The notes under the pieces were generated by a model. That model was not told the DNA's origin and made no database searches. It saw only the letters and a program-made list of their open reading frames with translations. From the IMG/VR virus record IMGVR_UViG_3300027749_000049, positions 1 through 64,000 of that record: a stretch of DNA of 64,000 nt, one strand, 5' to 3'. Shown here in pieces: positions 17,996 through 26,758 of this stretch. The translations under genes and the position numbers were made by a program. Source of the stretch: a virus. Each line of letters starts with the position of its first letter. Within the stretch, counting starts at the first letter, position 1.

Positions 17996-18748
17996 ATGGC
18001 TGGACCAGTATTCTCAAAGGAAAAAAAGGCTCAAATTAAGGGCGAACTTGAATCACTATTGAGTAGCTACTCAGGTGGACCTAATCAGGAAGACGATAAT
18101 ATTGATGAGCAGCTTGCTGAAATTGCAGCAGCACCTCCATTGGATTTTATTGAAATGAATGCAGGTTTTGAAAAGCAGGCTAAAAATATTACCGACTCTC
18201 TTCTTTCGTTTTATGTTGATCTTGGCGTACTAGACAAGCATGAATATATTAAACAGAAACAGGTTCTTGATAACTCAAGTATTCAAAATATTTTCTTTCA
18301 ATTAAAAACCATTCGAATGGCAATTGAAAAAATTGCTGAAGAAATTAATCAAGGCAATACTCATCCTAGACTATTTGAAGTATTTGGACAACTTCAAGAT
18401 AAATTAACAGCGGTTGTAAAAACTCAAGCAAATTATATGTTATTTCTAGAAGATACCTATAAAAAGGTAAATCAAGACATATCACAAAAAGAATTAGGTG
18501 GAAGTGGAACCGGTCCACAAGCAAGAGCAATACCCCAAAGTTCAAGCGATTACTATATCACAGCCGGTACAAAAAATTTAATAAAAGAAATTGACGCTCT
18601 TGAAATAGAAGAAGATACCTCTGATTCAAGACACCTAACTCATCCAGGTCGAAAGGCTGAAGTTATGATAGAGAGAGGCGTATCAAATGTTATTATTACA
18701 GAAGATAGTGATATTGATTATATGGATGACGTTAATTCATTAATATGA
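17996..18748 (+). CDS. Candidate small terminase subunit (gp16-like by position)
   Basis: The 250-residue, mainly helical protein sits directly before the large terminase gene and overlaps it by four bases. It has an acidic N-terminal region, a central helical core (about residues 60-160, including NIFFQLKTIRMAIEKIAEEI) and an acidic tail. T4-type small terminases are helical oligomers encoded in this position. No sequence motif proves the call, and it is longer than T4 gp16 (164 residues). Confidence 0.45.
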   Translation: MAGPVFSKEKKAQIKGELESLLSSYSGGPNQEDDNIDEQLAEIAAAPPLDFIEMNAGFEKQAKNITDSLLSFYVDLGVLDKHEYIKQKQVLDNSSIQNIFFQLKTIRMAIEKIAEEINQGNTHPRLFEVFGQLQDKLTAVVKTQANYMLFLEDTYKKVNQDISQKELGGSGTGPQARAIPQSSSDYYITAGTKNLIKEIDALEIEEDTSDSRHLTHPGRKAEVMIERGVSNVIITEDSDIDYMDDVNSLI

Positions 18749-20715
18749 AAGATTTTATAGCAAATAGTGGAAGCCGAACTCAGATGAAGCTTTCTGACCT
18801 TGATCAGGAGAATAGTGCGATTTGGACGACAGTTAAGGTACAACAATTACTTGATGATTTTGAAAATGGTGTGATTGATATTAAAACAATCAAAAATTCG
18901 CCATTTAAAGATAATGATCCAGTTTGGAAAAAGGCAAATATTGTATTTGAATATACACCAGAAGAGCTTGAAGAAATCCGAAAATGTAAATCTGATCCAG
19001 TTTATTTTGCCGGTAAATATGCTCAAGTAATGCAGGAGCAAGGTATTGAGCAAATTATCTTACGCGACTATCAAGAAGAAATTATCCGATCATTTAAGAA
19101 TAATCGATTTAATTGCTTAATGGCAAGTCGTCAAATTGGAAAGACTGTAATGTCTGGCGTATTTATTGCCTGGTACTTAATATTCCATACTGATAAAAAT
19201 GTCCTGGCGGTAGCGAATATTGCAACAACTACTAAAGAGGTATTAGATAAAATTAAATCAGTACTTGAAAATCTACCGTTCTTCCTAAAACCTGGCTGTA
19301 TTTCAAATAACGTAATGTCAATGAAATTTGACAATGGCTGCCGATTAATTGGGCGTACTACAACTAAAAATACCGGTATTGGTTTTACAATTCACGTATT
19401 ATACATTGACGAGTTTGCGCATATTAATCCATCTTATTTAGACTTTTTTTATCGAGCAATTTATCCTACTATTTCAGCATCAAAGAACTCAAAAATCATA
19501 ATAACTTCAACTCCAAATGGCATGAATCGCTTTTATCAAATTTACATGGATGCAATGAATCATAATAATGAATACGTTCCATTAAGGGTAGATTGGTGGC
19601 AAGTCCCAGGTCGTGATGACGAATGGAAGCAATCAACCATTGCAAACTTAGGTTCAGAAGAAGATTTTAATCAGGAATATGGCCTACAATTCTTTTCATC
19701 GGATAAGTTGCTATTACCATCAAAGGATCTTAAGAAAATATTTAATTTACGCACATCATATATCACCCCAGAATGGGCTCAAAGCCCAGATCATTTAGTA
19801 CTATTAGATGGCTTTACGGTTCACCCAAACCTTGCCAAATTAACACCAGATGATATTAAAAACGATGGTAATAACTATATTTTTGCAATTGATACAGCTG
19901 ATGGATTAGGTAGAGATTATTCAGTAATTAATATTTTTAAATTAGCCGCTCTTCCTCTAAAAATGCTAGATCAAGTAAAAGACTTTATTAAAAATGAAGG
20001 TGATATTTTTACACTAGTGCAAGTTGCAACTTTTAGATCAAACAAAAAAGATATTAACGAATACTGTAATACTTTAGAACATTTGTTGTATAATATCTTT
20101 AATCCTGAAAAAGTTAAACTTTTAATTGAGCTTAACCACAAAGGCGAATGGGTAATGGATAAGCTAACACAAAATGAGGATTTTTGGCCAGGTCAAGTAA
20201 TTCACTCAAAACATACAACCACTTCAATAAATTGGAAACCTGGATTAAAAATGACAGAGACCAATAAAACTAAATACTGCGAGCGATTTAAGTATTTAGC
20301 TGCAGTAAATAAAATTTTACCAAATGAACATAAAACAGTTCATGAACTTGGTGCATTTGGCCGATCAAGTAATGGTAATTACCGAAGCCAAAGCGGTAAT
20401 GACGATTTAGCAATCACATGTGTTGAAACGGCGGCATTCTTTGAATCACCAAACTTTTGGGAATTAGTAAATGAAGAACTTGACAGATTACCAAAAGAGT
20501 ATTTGTCAAAAGTATATTCATTATATTTAGGCGAATCGTATCTTGGAAATTCATCAGGATTTGATCACTCTGCACTAAGGGAATTAAATACAACCGCTGA
20601 GGTTAAAAAACCGGGTAAACTGGTTAATGTATTTGATGAAATGACGATAGATCAAATAAAAAGAACCCGTGACACCTTTTACGGAAATAATTCAAAGTCA
20701 GGCTATGAAACATGA
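18745..20715 (+). CDS. Terminase large subunit, T4 gp17-like
   Basis: The 656-residue packaging motor has a Walker A-like MASRQIGKT (residues 126-134), Walker B LYIDEF (219-224) with the catalytic Glu, and the coupling motif TSTPNG. The C-terminal RNase H-like nuclease starts with FAIDTADGLGRDYS, whose aspartate corresponds to the metal ligand of gp17. It cuts concatemers and pumps DNA into the prohead. The start overlaps the upstream gene (ATGA). Length and motif order fit headful-packaging T4-like terminases. Confidence 0.95.
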   Translation: MKDFIANSGSRTQMKLSDLDQENSAIWTTVKVQQLLDDFENGVIDIKTIKNSPFKDNDPVWKKANIVFEYTPEELEEIRKCKSDPVYFAGKYAQVMQEQGIEQIILRDYQEEIIRSFKNNRFNCLMASRQIGKTVMSGVFIAWYLIFHTDKNVLAVANIATTTKEVLDKIKSVLENLPFFLKPGCISNNVMSMKFDNGCRLIGRTTTKNTGIGFTIHVLYIDEFAHINPSYLDFFYRAIYPTISASKNSKIIITSTPNGMNRFYQIYMDAMNHNNEYVPLRVDWWQVPGRDDEWKQSTIANLGSEEDFNQEYGLQFFSSDKLLLPSKDLKKIFNLRTSYITPEWAQSPDHLVLLDGFTVHPNLAKLTPDDIKNDGNNYIFAIDTADGLGRDYSVINIFKLAALPLKMLDQVKDFIKNEGDIFTLVQVATFRSNKKDINEYCNTLEHLLYNIFNPEKVKLLIELNHKGEWVMDKLTQNEDFWPGQVIHSKHTTTSINWKPGLKMTETNKTKYCERFKYLAAVNKILPNEHKTVHELGAFGRSSNGNYRSQSGNDDLAITCVETAAFFESPNFWELVNEELDRLPKEYLSKVYSLYLGESYLGNSSGFDHSALRELNTTAEVKKPGKLVNVFDEMTIDQIKRTRDTFYGNNSKSGYET

Positions 20716-21016
20716 TGATTTTTTAAAATTCGACTATGGCACTAACAAAAAGCAAATTTTTGATATAGTAGTTGCCCAAATAGATGTAGCCCTTTCGGAA
20801 AAAAGGCCACATATCTATATTAAAAAATTAAAAATTGTTGATGAAGAATTAGATGTTATTGCGGAAAGTAAAGATTGGCCGGATTGCTTAACTAAAGCAC
20901 TTGCCTTTTACAAGCAAATTGAAGATTATGAATCTTGTTCAAAATGCCAAAAAATATTGGATAAGATCAATACCAAACCTAAAACTAAAAAAAGAACCAC
21001 TAAATCTAATGGCTGA
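20705..21016 (+). CDS. Small hypothetical protein with CxxC motif (103 aa)
   Basis: I choose ATG 20705, overlapping the terminase end by 11 bases, giving MKHDDFLKFDYGTNKKQ. The product has a central helical region and a C-terminal CSKCQKILDKIN followed by a Lys-rich tail. It overlaps the PhoH gene by eight bases. No family recognised. Confidence 0.6.
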   Translation: MKHDDFLKFDYGTNKKQIFDIVVAQIDVALSEKRPHIYIKKLKIVDEELDVIAESKDWPDCLTKALAFYKQIEDYESCSKCQKILDKINTKPKTKKRTTKSNG

Positions 21017-21731
21017 AAGACCGCAATCAAAGAGAAAAACTCAATCTTTTAAACCTGAATTAACTGAAAAGGAGTTACGTCAAATTAGCTTAAAACCTTC
21101 ACAGGCTGATTATTTACAAAAGATTATGTCCAGCGAAATAACTTTATGTTATGGGCCGGCTGGTACAAGTAAAACGTTTACTGCATGTCTAGCGGCACTA
21201 AAACTTTACCTAGGTGGAAAAATTAAAAAGATTATCCTATCTAAACCTATTCAGGAGTCTGGAGAGAAACTTGGATTTTTACCTGGAGAAATAAAAGATA
21301 AAATTGATCCATTTATGGAAAGTTATCGATCAAATTTGGTAAAATTATTAAATGATCCCAATAATGTTGGTTGGTTAGAAACTGCTGGAGTTATTGAATT
21401 TAGACCTCTTGCCTATATGAGAGGTGCTACCTTTGATAATTGTTTAATGATTTTAGATGAGGCACAAAATGCTGATTTTAAACAGTTAATGCTATTCATT
21501 ACTAGGATGGGTAAAGATTCTAAGGTATTAATATGTGGAGATGTAAGCCAATATGATATAGCAAAGAGTAAAGTAGCTCTACCTGATTTTATTGAATTGC
21601 TTAGCGGAATCAATGGATTAAGTATTCATACCTTTAAAGACGAAGATATTGTGAGAAATAAAATACTAATCCAGATAACTGAAAGATATGATAAATGGAA
21701 ATCTGCTAACCCAAACAAATACACCAACTAA
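21009..21731 (+). CDS. phoH: PhoH-like P-loop ATPase
   Basis: Starting at ATG 21009, the 240-residue product has Walker A CYGPAGTSKTF, the PhoH block SKPIQESGEKLGFLPG, Walker B MILDEAQNA and the GDVSQYD sensor region. PhoH proteins are RNA-linked ATPases or helicases common in large phages; their role in infection is not settled. The gene is coupled to its upstream neighbour by overlap. Confidence 0.92.
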   Translation: MAERPQSKRKTQSFKPELTEKELRQISLKPSQADYLQKIMSSEITLCYGPAGTSKTFTACLAALKLYLGGKIKKIILSKPIQESGEKLGFLPGEIKDKIDPFMESYRSNLVKLLNDPNNVGWLETAGVIEFRPLAYMRGATFDNCLMILDEAQNADFKQLMLFITRMGKDSKVLICGDVSQYDIAKSKVALPDFIELLSGINGLSIHTFKDEDIVRNKILIQITERYDKWKSANPNKYTN

Positions 21732-21740
21732 CCCGACTAC

Positions 21741-22367
21741 ATGAGCGCATACGATCTACTGAATAAGCAATTAAATGACGAAATGCAAAGTCTTGCTGAA
21801 CTTATCAAAACCGGCAAATATAAAGAAAAAGATCGAAATCGGCTAGCCTCAATCATGTACCCAAAATTAAAATATTTTATTTGGAAATTTTTTAATGACG
21901 CAGATGAAACTGATGAGGTATTACACAATACCCTTTTTAAAATATTTAAAGGAATTGCATCGTATAGTGATAGTTATCGATTTACTACTTGGATTTATAC
22001 AATTGCAAAAAATGAGGCATTACTTCATCAACATAAATTAAAGCAGCAATATGCAATAAGTTTAGATAATTTAACTAAACCATTAAATATACCAGATAAT
22101 TCAGCAGAGACCTTTGAAAAGGAAGTATATTTTGATGATTTATATAATATGACTAAGTTTGAAATTAATGCCTTACCTGAATGTATTGAAAAGTCAATAT
22201 TAATCGATAAAGAATTACATCATATGCGAGGTAATGAAATTGCTGAGAAATATGAAATGAATCTAAATACGGTTAAAACTAAAATCAGAAAAGCTCGTAA
22301 AATGTTAAAAGAGGCCGTGTTGACTAAAAATCCTCACATGGTTGATAAACTTGGAGAATATTTTTAA
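21741..22367 (+). CDS. ECF-like RNA polymerase sigma factor, candidate late sigma
   Basis: The 208-residue protein has sigma region 2 (ADETDEVLHNTLFKIFKGI then YRFTTWIYTIAKNEAL) and a region 4 helix-turn-helix (MRGNEIAEKYEMNLNTVKTKIRKARKML), with no region 1 or 3. This is the ECF layout. About twenty ATAAATAA boxes in the window resemble the T4 late promoter read by gp55, itself a minimal sigma. This gene, in the terminase region, is the natural candidate to read them; that link is inference. Confidence 0.88.
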   Translation: MSAYDLLNKQLNDEMQSLAELIKTGKYKEKDRNRLASIMYPKLKYFIWKFFNDADETDEVLHNTLFKIFKGIASYSDSYRFTTWIYTIAKNEALLHQHKLKQQYAISLDNLTKPLNIPDNSAETFEKEVYFDDLYNMTKFEINALPECIEKSILIDKELHHMRGNEIAEKYEMNLNTVKTKIRKARKMLKEAVLTKNPHMVDKLGEYF

Positions 22368-22369
22368 TT

Positions 22370-22876
22370 ATGAAACTACTTAACTATTTAAACCCAATTG
22401 ATGCATTTAGCTCAGCTAAACTAATTGTAAAGGACATTAGCAATTATCTTTTTTACCGAAAGAAAATAACTGGACTGGAAGAGTCAGGTTTTATCAAAGG
22501 CTTTAAGATGCGAGCCGATTTACTAAAGCGAGTATACTATGTTATTAACCTTGAACCTGAAACGCTATTGGCAACTGGCGATTTAATTGATCTTGAAAAA
22601 AGTAGAGTATTTGATTCGGTTTCTAAGTTTCAAAATAAATTCGCAGATCTAAATCTTACTGAAATAGTGGATATTTCAACAAAACGAATTAAATCTGCTG
22701 ATTATTATGCCTATTTGGTTTGGGTAAAGTGTAAATTCTTCTCGGAAAGGTCAGATTTTTTTAGAGTTATTGTATTTGGTGCTGCTTTATATTATGCAAT
22801 TAGCACCGGGTTGTGGATTTATCACAATAATGCTGATGTGCAACTATGGATAACAAATAAACTAACTACCAAGTAA
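22370..22876 (+). CDS. Hypothetical protein with C-terminal membrane segment (168 aa)
   Basis: The gene starts two bases after the sigma-like gene. Residues 1-135 are soluble and helical, with basic patches (FYRKKITGLEESGFIKGFKM). A single hydrophobic segment (VIVFGAALYYAISTGLWIY) lies near the C terminus. Tail-anchored membrane protein of unknown function. Confidence 0.65.
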   Translation: MKLLNYLNPIDAFSSAKLIVKDISNYLFYRKKITGLEESGFIKGFKMRADLLKRVYYVINLEPETLLATGDLIDLEKSRVFDSVSKFQNKFADLNLTEIVDISTKRIKSADYYAYLVWVKCKFFSERSDFFRVIVFGAALYYAISTGLWIYHNNADVQLWITNKLTTK

Positions 22877-22884
22877 ATAAATAA
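22877..22884 (+). promoter_or_regulatory. Late-type promoter box
   Basis: ATAAATAA 19 bases before the ATG at 22904. Confidence 0.6.
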
Positions 22885-22903
22885 CCAAAAAGATATTTTA
22901 ACC

Positions 22904-23194
22904 ATGAATTTTATTAAACTTCATTTTGAAAAATTTGTGTTGGCATTTATGCTAATTGTATTTCTTCAACAGTGTAATAATTCTAGTCGACTTTCTAAAA
23001 TTGAAAAACAGGACAAAATTACAAATGCACAATTAGATTCACTGTGTACTACTAAAGAACTTAATAAGTACCTTGAAATTGAAGGATTAAAAGCTGAAAA
23101 GCGCATGATCCAATCTACTGATCGTAAAATCTTTGATGTTAATCGTCAATCTGAAATTGATTTACAAATTAAAAAATTAGAATCTTCTAAATAA
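22904..23194 (+). CDS. Small membrane-anchored or lipoprotein-like protein (96 aa)
   Basis: The N terminus has a hydrophobic stretch (FVLAFMLIVFLQQC) ending in a Cys that could be a lipobox. A charged, helical, Lys/Glu-rich domain follows. This resembles spanin-type or periplasmic helical proteins. It overlaps the next membrane-protein gene, so a lysis or envelope role is possible but unproved. Confidence 0.6.
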   Translation: MNFIKLHFEKFVLAFMLIVFLQQCNNSSRLSKIEKQDKITNAQLDSLCTTKELNKYLEIEGLKAEKRMIQSTDRKIFDVNRQSEIDLQIKKLESSK

Positions 23195-23967
23195 TGAGTA
23201 AAAAAGCCGTTAGTTATTTTATAATAGGCACGTTTGTTACGCTATATTTGCTGGTTTCAATAATTTCAACAATTCACGTTATTGACTTTTTTAGCCTGTC
23301 TAATCCTCAGTGGCTAGCAATAAGTTTAGCAATTGCGTTTGAGGTTGGAGCAGCAGCGTCACTTGCCTCACTTATTACCCTTGATAAAATGAATAAGGGT
23401 ATTGTTTGGATGCTATTTCTTTTATTAACTGCAATGCAGGCAATGGGAAATATGTATTATGCGTATGTTCACTTAACCAATTTCCAAGGCTGGATAGAAT
23501 TATTTGGCTTAGTCGAAGAAGAATTAATTTATCAAAAACGGGTTCTTTCTATTGTAAGTGGTGCAATTTTACCAATTGTTGCACTTGGATTTATTAAATC
23601 ACTGGTTGACTATATTAAACCTGATAATAAAGTAGGCGAAATTATTAATCCTCAAATAACTGATGCAGTTACCCAAGTAGCTAAAGAAACTTCAGTTATT
23701 ATATCTGAGCCAATAGTTGAAACTACAACTCAGCCAATTGAACCTTCTTATCTTTCTAAAATCAGTATTGAAATGCCGGATGTTAAACCTGCTGAAATTA
23801 ATGAACCTAACTTAAATGAGGTTTCTAAAACAGCAGTTGATGTTCAAGAAATTGCGGCCGAACCTAAGGTAGATAATAATATACAAAGAGAACGCAAAAT
23901 AGACAAAGAATTAGCTAGAGGCAGTAATCCTGGTTCTGGTAAAATAATGTTTAATGATCGCCCTTAA
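23194..23967 (+). CDS. Multi-pass membrane protein with soluble C-terminal tail
   Basis: The 257-residue protein has about four hydrophobic segments in the first 140 residues (for example VSYFIIGTFVTLYLLVSII and LAISLAIAFEVGAAASLASL). A polar Pro/Glu/Thr-rich tail follows. The start codon overlaps the preceding stop. A role in the inner membrane, such as a holin-like or superinfection protein, is only a guess. Confidence 0.65.
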   Translation: MSKKAVSYFIIGTFVTLYLLVSIISTIHVIDFFSLSNPQWLAISLAIAFEVGAAASLASLITLDKMNKGIVWMLFLLLTAMQAMGNMYYAYVHLTNFQGWIELFGLVEEELIYQKRVLSIVSGAILPIVALGFIKSLVDYIKPDNKVGEIINPQITDAVTQVAKETSVIISEPIVETTTQPIEPSYLSKISIEMPDVKPAEINEPNLNEVSKTAVDVQEIAAEPKVDNNIQRERKIDKELARGSNPGSGKIMFNDRP

Positions 23968-23982
23968 AAAAGTCTACTATGA

Positions 23983-24702
23983 ATGGCATATATTAATTTT
24001 CAAGATGATCCAATTGCAAAAAGATTTAATAATTCTTTTGCAAATCTGTGTGCAGGTGACCCAACTAAAAAGGTCTTAAAATTATTAGACAAATGTTTTA
24101 ATATCTATAATAAAGGTCAATCTGAAGCAAGTTTTTGTAATCTAAAGGACTTTCTTTATCCAGTTGATAGTTATCAAGTAATTAACTTTGAAGTTTGTGC
24201 AGGTGATACTTTATCAATATTTGATAATAATTTAGGGAATCAAATTAGCTCAGTTAGCCCAGGAGATCCAGATCCAGCTCATCCTGGTGATTTTATCTCA
24301 GTTGACATAAATTATCCATTTGATATAAGCTCAGAATATATGGCTCATGCAGGTAGTGACCTATCTCCAGAATATTATATTTTGCCTAATGACCGAAATT
24401 TCAGTAGAGGCTGCCTTTTATATATTGAATACCCTAAGACTAATAAAATGGGAGAAGATATTATGCCAGCAAATATGTCAAGTAATATAACATTAGGCTC
24501 ATTTAGTAATGGTTCAACTAGTTCTATAACATTGCCGGTTGCTCAATTCTTTTCTAACTTCAGTAACCCTGAGACGCTTAACGCAAATAACCTAATAAAT
24601 AAGATAGAGATAACTAACCCTAATCCTAATTTCAGTATTAAGGTATCAGGTTTAATAGTCTATGTAAAAAGTAATAACGATCCAAATGATTGTGCTTGCT
24701 AA
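23983..24702 (+). CDS. Predicted virion protein (239 aa)
   Basis: The protein begins MAYINFQDDPIAKRFNNSF. It has a helical first third with several Cys, then beta-rich Asn/Ser/Pro sequence (SNITLGSFSNGSTSSITLP), and ends in CAC. There is no signal peptide. It neighbours small structural-looking genes and baseplate genes, so a virion role is likely. Family unknown. Confidence 0.55.
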   Translation: MAYINFQDDPIAKRFNNSFANLCAGDPTKKVLKLLDKCFNIYNKGQSEASFCNLKDFLYPVDSYQVINFEVCAGDTLSIFDNNLGNQISSVSPGDPDPAHPGDFISVDINYPFDISSEYMAHAGSDLSPEYYILPNDRNFSRGCLLYIEYPKTNKMGEDIMPANMSSNITLGSFSNGSTSSITLPVAQFFSNFSNPETLNANNLINKIEITNPNPNFSIKVSGLIVYVKSNNDPNDCAC

Positions 24703-24717
24703 AAATATTAAAACCAA

Positions 24718-25050
24718 ATGAACACTACTATTGCTAAAATTTTAAAAACCCACACTGATTCAGATAATGGAACCAATTATACTCCAGTCTTTGTTAATCA
24801 AAGTTCTAGAAATATTACTGATTTAGATACTGGCGTAGGCTACTATACTGATACATTTTTTGGAATTCACAATCCAAACAGTTCAGCAGTTACAGTAAAT
24901 GTAAAAACTGCTGCTCAGGGAATTTCTGGAGATGGAGTAGACGTTAGAATTAATGCAGGCGACACATTCTATGCAGTAATTTCAAAAATAACAGTTGCGA
25001 ATGGAGTTACTGTAGCATTACTTGCAATTCCATCTACTTTTAGCCGATAA
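24718..25050 (+). CDS. Small beta-rich virion-type protein (110 aa)
   Basis: The product is a compact beta-rich domain (FFGIHNPNSSAVTVNVKTAA then GVDVRINAGDTFYAVISKI) like capsid or tail decoration domains. Its stop overlaps the next start (TAATG). No family assigned. Confidence 0.6.
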   Translation: MNTTIAKILKTHTDSDNGTNYTPVFVNQSSRNITDLDTGVGYYTDTFFGIHNPNSSAVTVNVKTAAQGISGDGVDVRINAGDTFYAVISKITVANGVTVALLAIPSTFSR

Positions 25051-25502
25051 TGGTACCAGTATTAACCTTTGGTCAAAGACAACAAGCAATGAAAGGTCTG
25101 CCTTTTTATGGAAGAGGCGACTTTAGTTTTGTGTCAAACCGTAGTGGTTTTACCAATGGTATATCAGTTCAGCTATTACCGTTATCCGATCTTTCGCTAC
25201 CTCAGCAAATTGAAGTTGACGATTTTGATCAAGAAATAAAGAAACTTAATAACCTATTTAAAAAAGGTTCACGTCTTGGTGGAGTAGTTGTTAACTCAAC
25301 CTTTAAAAACTCCAAAGGCAATCCAGATAGCATTATTGGAAAATTTGATAGTTTTAAAATCGATACCAAGCATAAAACAATTAGAGCATTCATTCGAGAT
25401 ACAAATTCAATGAAACTAGTTGAAGTTTACCCAGAGACTCTATCTAAACTAAATGAGTCCAATTCCCATCTAGCAAAAACCTTTCTAGAGTTTTTGATAT
25501 AA
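25050..25502 (+). CDS. Hypothetical protein in baseplate region (150 aa)
   Basis: The start overlaps the previous stop. The product is soluble, with a basic middle (KKLNNLFKKGSRLGG) and a strand pattern at KFDSFKIDTKHKTIRAFIRD. It directly precedes the gp26-like gene, so a tail or baseplate assembly role is plausible. Not recognised. Confidence 0.55.
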   Translation: MVPVLTFGQRQQAMKGLPFYGRGDFSFVSNRSGFTNGISVQLLPLSDLSLPQQIEVDDFDQEIKKLNNLFKKGSRLGGVVVNSTFKNSKGNPDSIIGKFDSFKIDTKHKTIRAFIRDTNSMKLVEVYPETLSKLNESNSHLAKTFLEFLI

Positions 25503-25522
25503 TTTAATAAACAAAGTATTTA

Positions 25523-26551
25523 ATGGCAGAAGACAATAACACTCCGAATGTGGAGGATGCAGCATTGGCCTTTTTAGAAAAGGAAGATGTAAAGTATGGT
25601 AAGAATACGAATAGCCCAATTGATTCCAACCCAGCTGAACCTGGATCTCCAATAAGTAGTTTAGGCCAAGCAATTTCGCTTCAACCTACTTCAACTGTTT
25701 CTGGAGCTAATGATAATTATTGGAAAAATATTCCATTAGCAAATTTACCATCAAGGGGTATGTTCTATGCAGAAGGTTCAGAATTAACAATTAGAGCAGC
25801 AACTGTTTCTGAAATTAGGCACTGGTCTACCATTGATGAATCCGATGTATTAGATATTGATGATAAGTTAAATTTTATTATTGAAAAGTGTACCCGATTC
25901 AAAATTAAAGGCGGTCAGTCTTGGTTAACTTGGAGAGATATTGCAGAAGTAGATCGTCTCTATATTATTTTCATAATTCACGAAATTACTTTCCCTGAAG
26001 GCCAAAATGAACTTTCCACAAAACTTGAGTGTACTCAAACCTGTGCAGAAGATGGAGGTTGGTCAGATGATGTTAAAGTTAGAAGTAGCATGTTACAATT
26101 ATTTGATATGCCTGAAGAAATTAATCAATGGTATTCTGCACAATATCGTTGCTTTGAAGTAGTTTCTCCAAAACTAAATGAGACCTTTTATTTGTATATG
26201 CCAACTCTTGGTGTAATTGAAAGACTTCGTAAACGAATTTCTGAAGCCAAATCACAGAGTAAAACAATTGATAAGTCATTTATTAAAGTTGCTCCATATC
26301 TTGTACAAGATTGGTCAAAATTCGGTCAACCTGAATATGCAGCAAGTCAATCTGAAACTTTTAATTGGCACCTTAATAAATTTACATTTGTTACTAAGTT
26401 TGCTGAACTAATGCAAGGTTCAAGAGAAAGTGTCTTAACTACTGTCTGCCCTAAATGTGGATCAACATTATCCAGTTCAATTTTTTCGTCAGACAGCTTC
26501 ACGATCAAAGATCTTTTCCTTATTTCAGGTAGACTTAATGAACTTATTTGA
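25523..26551 (+). CDS. Baseplate hub assembly protein, T4 gp26-like (tentative)
   Basis: After a disordered 65-residue N terminus, the protein has NIPLANLPSRGMFYAEGSEL, then ATVSEIRHWSTIDESDVLD. The pattern Pro-Ser-x-Gly-x-x-Tyr followed by a strand and a helix is that of the T4 baseplate gp26 family. A zinc-type VCPKCGSTLSS pair sits near the C terminus. The length of 342 residues exceeds T4 gp26 (208). It overlaps a small downstream gene, as assembly-factor pairs often do. Confidence 0.55.
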   Translation: MAEDNNTPNVEDAALAFLEKEDVKYGKNTNSPIDSNPAEPGSPISSLGQAISLQPTSTVSGANDNYWKNIPLANLPSRGMFYAEGSELTIRAATVSEIRHWSTIDESDVLDIDDKLNFIIEKCTRFKIKGGQSWLTWRDIAEVDRLYIIFIIHEITFPEGQNELSTKLECTQTCAEDGGWSDDVKVRSSMLQLFDMPEEINQWYSAQYRCFEVVSPKLNETFYLYMPTLGVIERLRKRISEAKSQSKTIDKSFIKVAPYLVQDWSKFGQPEYAASQSETFNWHLNKFTFVTKFAELMQGSRESVLTTVCPKCGSTLSSSIFSSDSFTIKDLFLISGRLNELI

Positions 26552-26708
26552 GACTAATCGTCTCTTGGCCGTGAAGCTGAACCAATCGATCAACGAACTT
26601 TATTCATTACCTTTATATGAATATTTAAGTTACGTTAAATTTTTAGTAAATGAATCTGGCGAAAATAGCCAGCAAACTTTTGAAATCCAGACTGGACTTG
26701 ATGACTAA
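26538..26708 (+). CDS. Small protein overlapping the gp26-like gene (56 aa)
   Basis: I start at ATG 26538, overlapping the upstream gene by 14 bases in a different frame. The product is MNLFETNRLLAVKLNQSIN followed by a helical segment with LYEYLSYVKFLVNES. Position and helical size resemble small tail-assembly factors such as T4 gp51. No motif supports that firmly. A terminator hairpin overlaps its stop. Confidence 0.55.
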   Translation: MNLFETNRLLAVKLNQSINELYSLPLYEYLSYVKFLVNESGENSQQTFEIQTGLDD

Positions 26709-26731
26709 CACTCTCAAGTCCTTCTTTTTTT
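26694..26731 (+). terminator. Rho-independent terminator
   Basis: GGACTTGA (26694-26701) pairs with TCAAGTCC (26714-26721) and is followed by a T-rich run. It overlaps the end of the 56-residue gene. Confidence 0.7.
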
Positions 26732-26732
26732 A

Positions 26733-26740
26733 ATAAATAA
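26733..26740 (+). promoter_or_regulatory. Late-type promoter box
   Basis: ATAAATAA 18 bases before the GTG start at 26759, immediately after a terminator. Confidence 0.65.
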
Positions 26741-26758
26741 CTAAAAGAACTTAATTAA

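Noticed and set aside
25523-26708. Frameshift fusion like lambda G/GT between the gp26-like gene and the next frame
   Set aside because: The downstream frame is +1 rather than -1, and a good ATG exists at 26538, so a separate overlapping gene is simpler.
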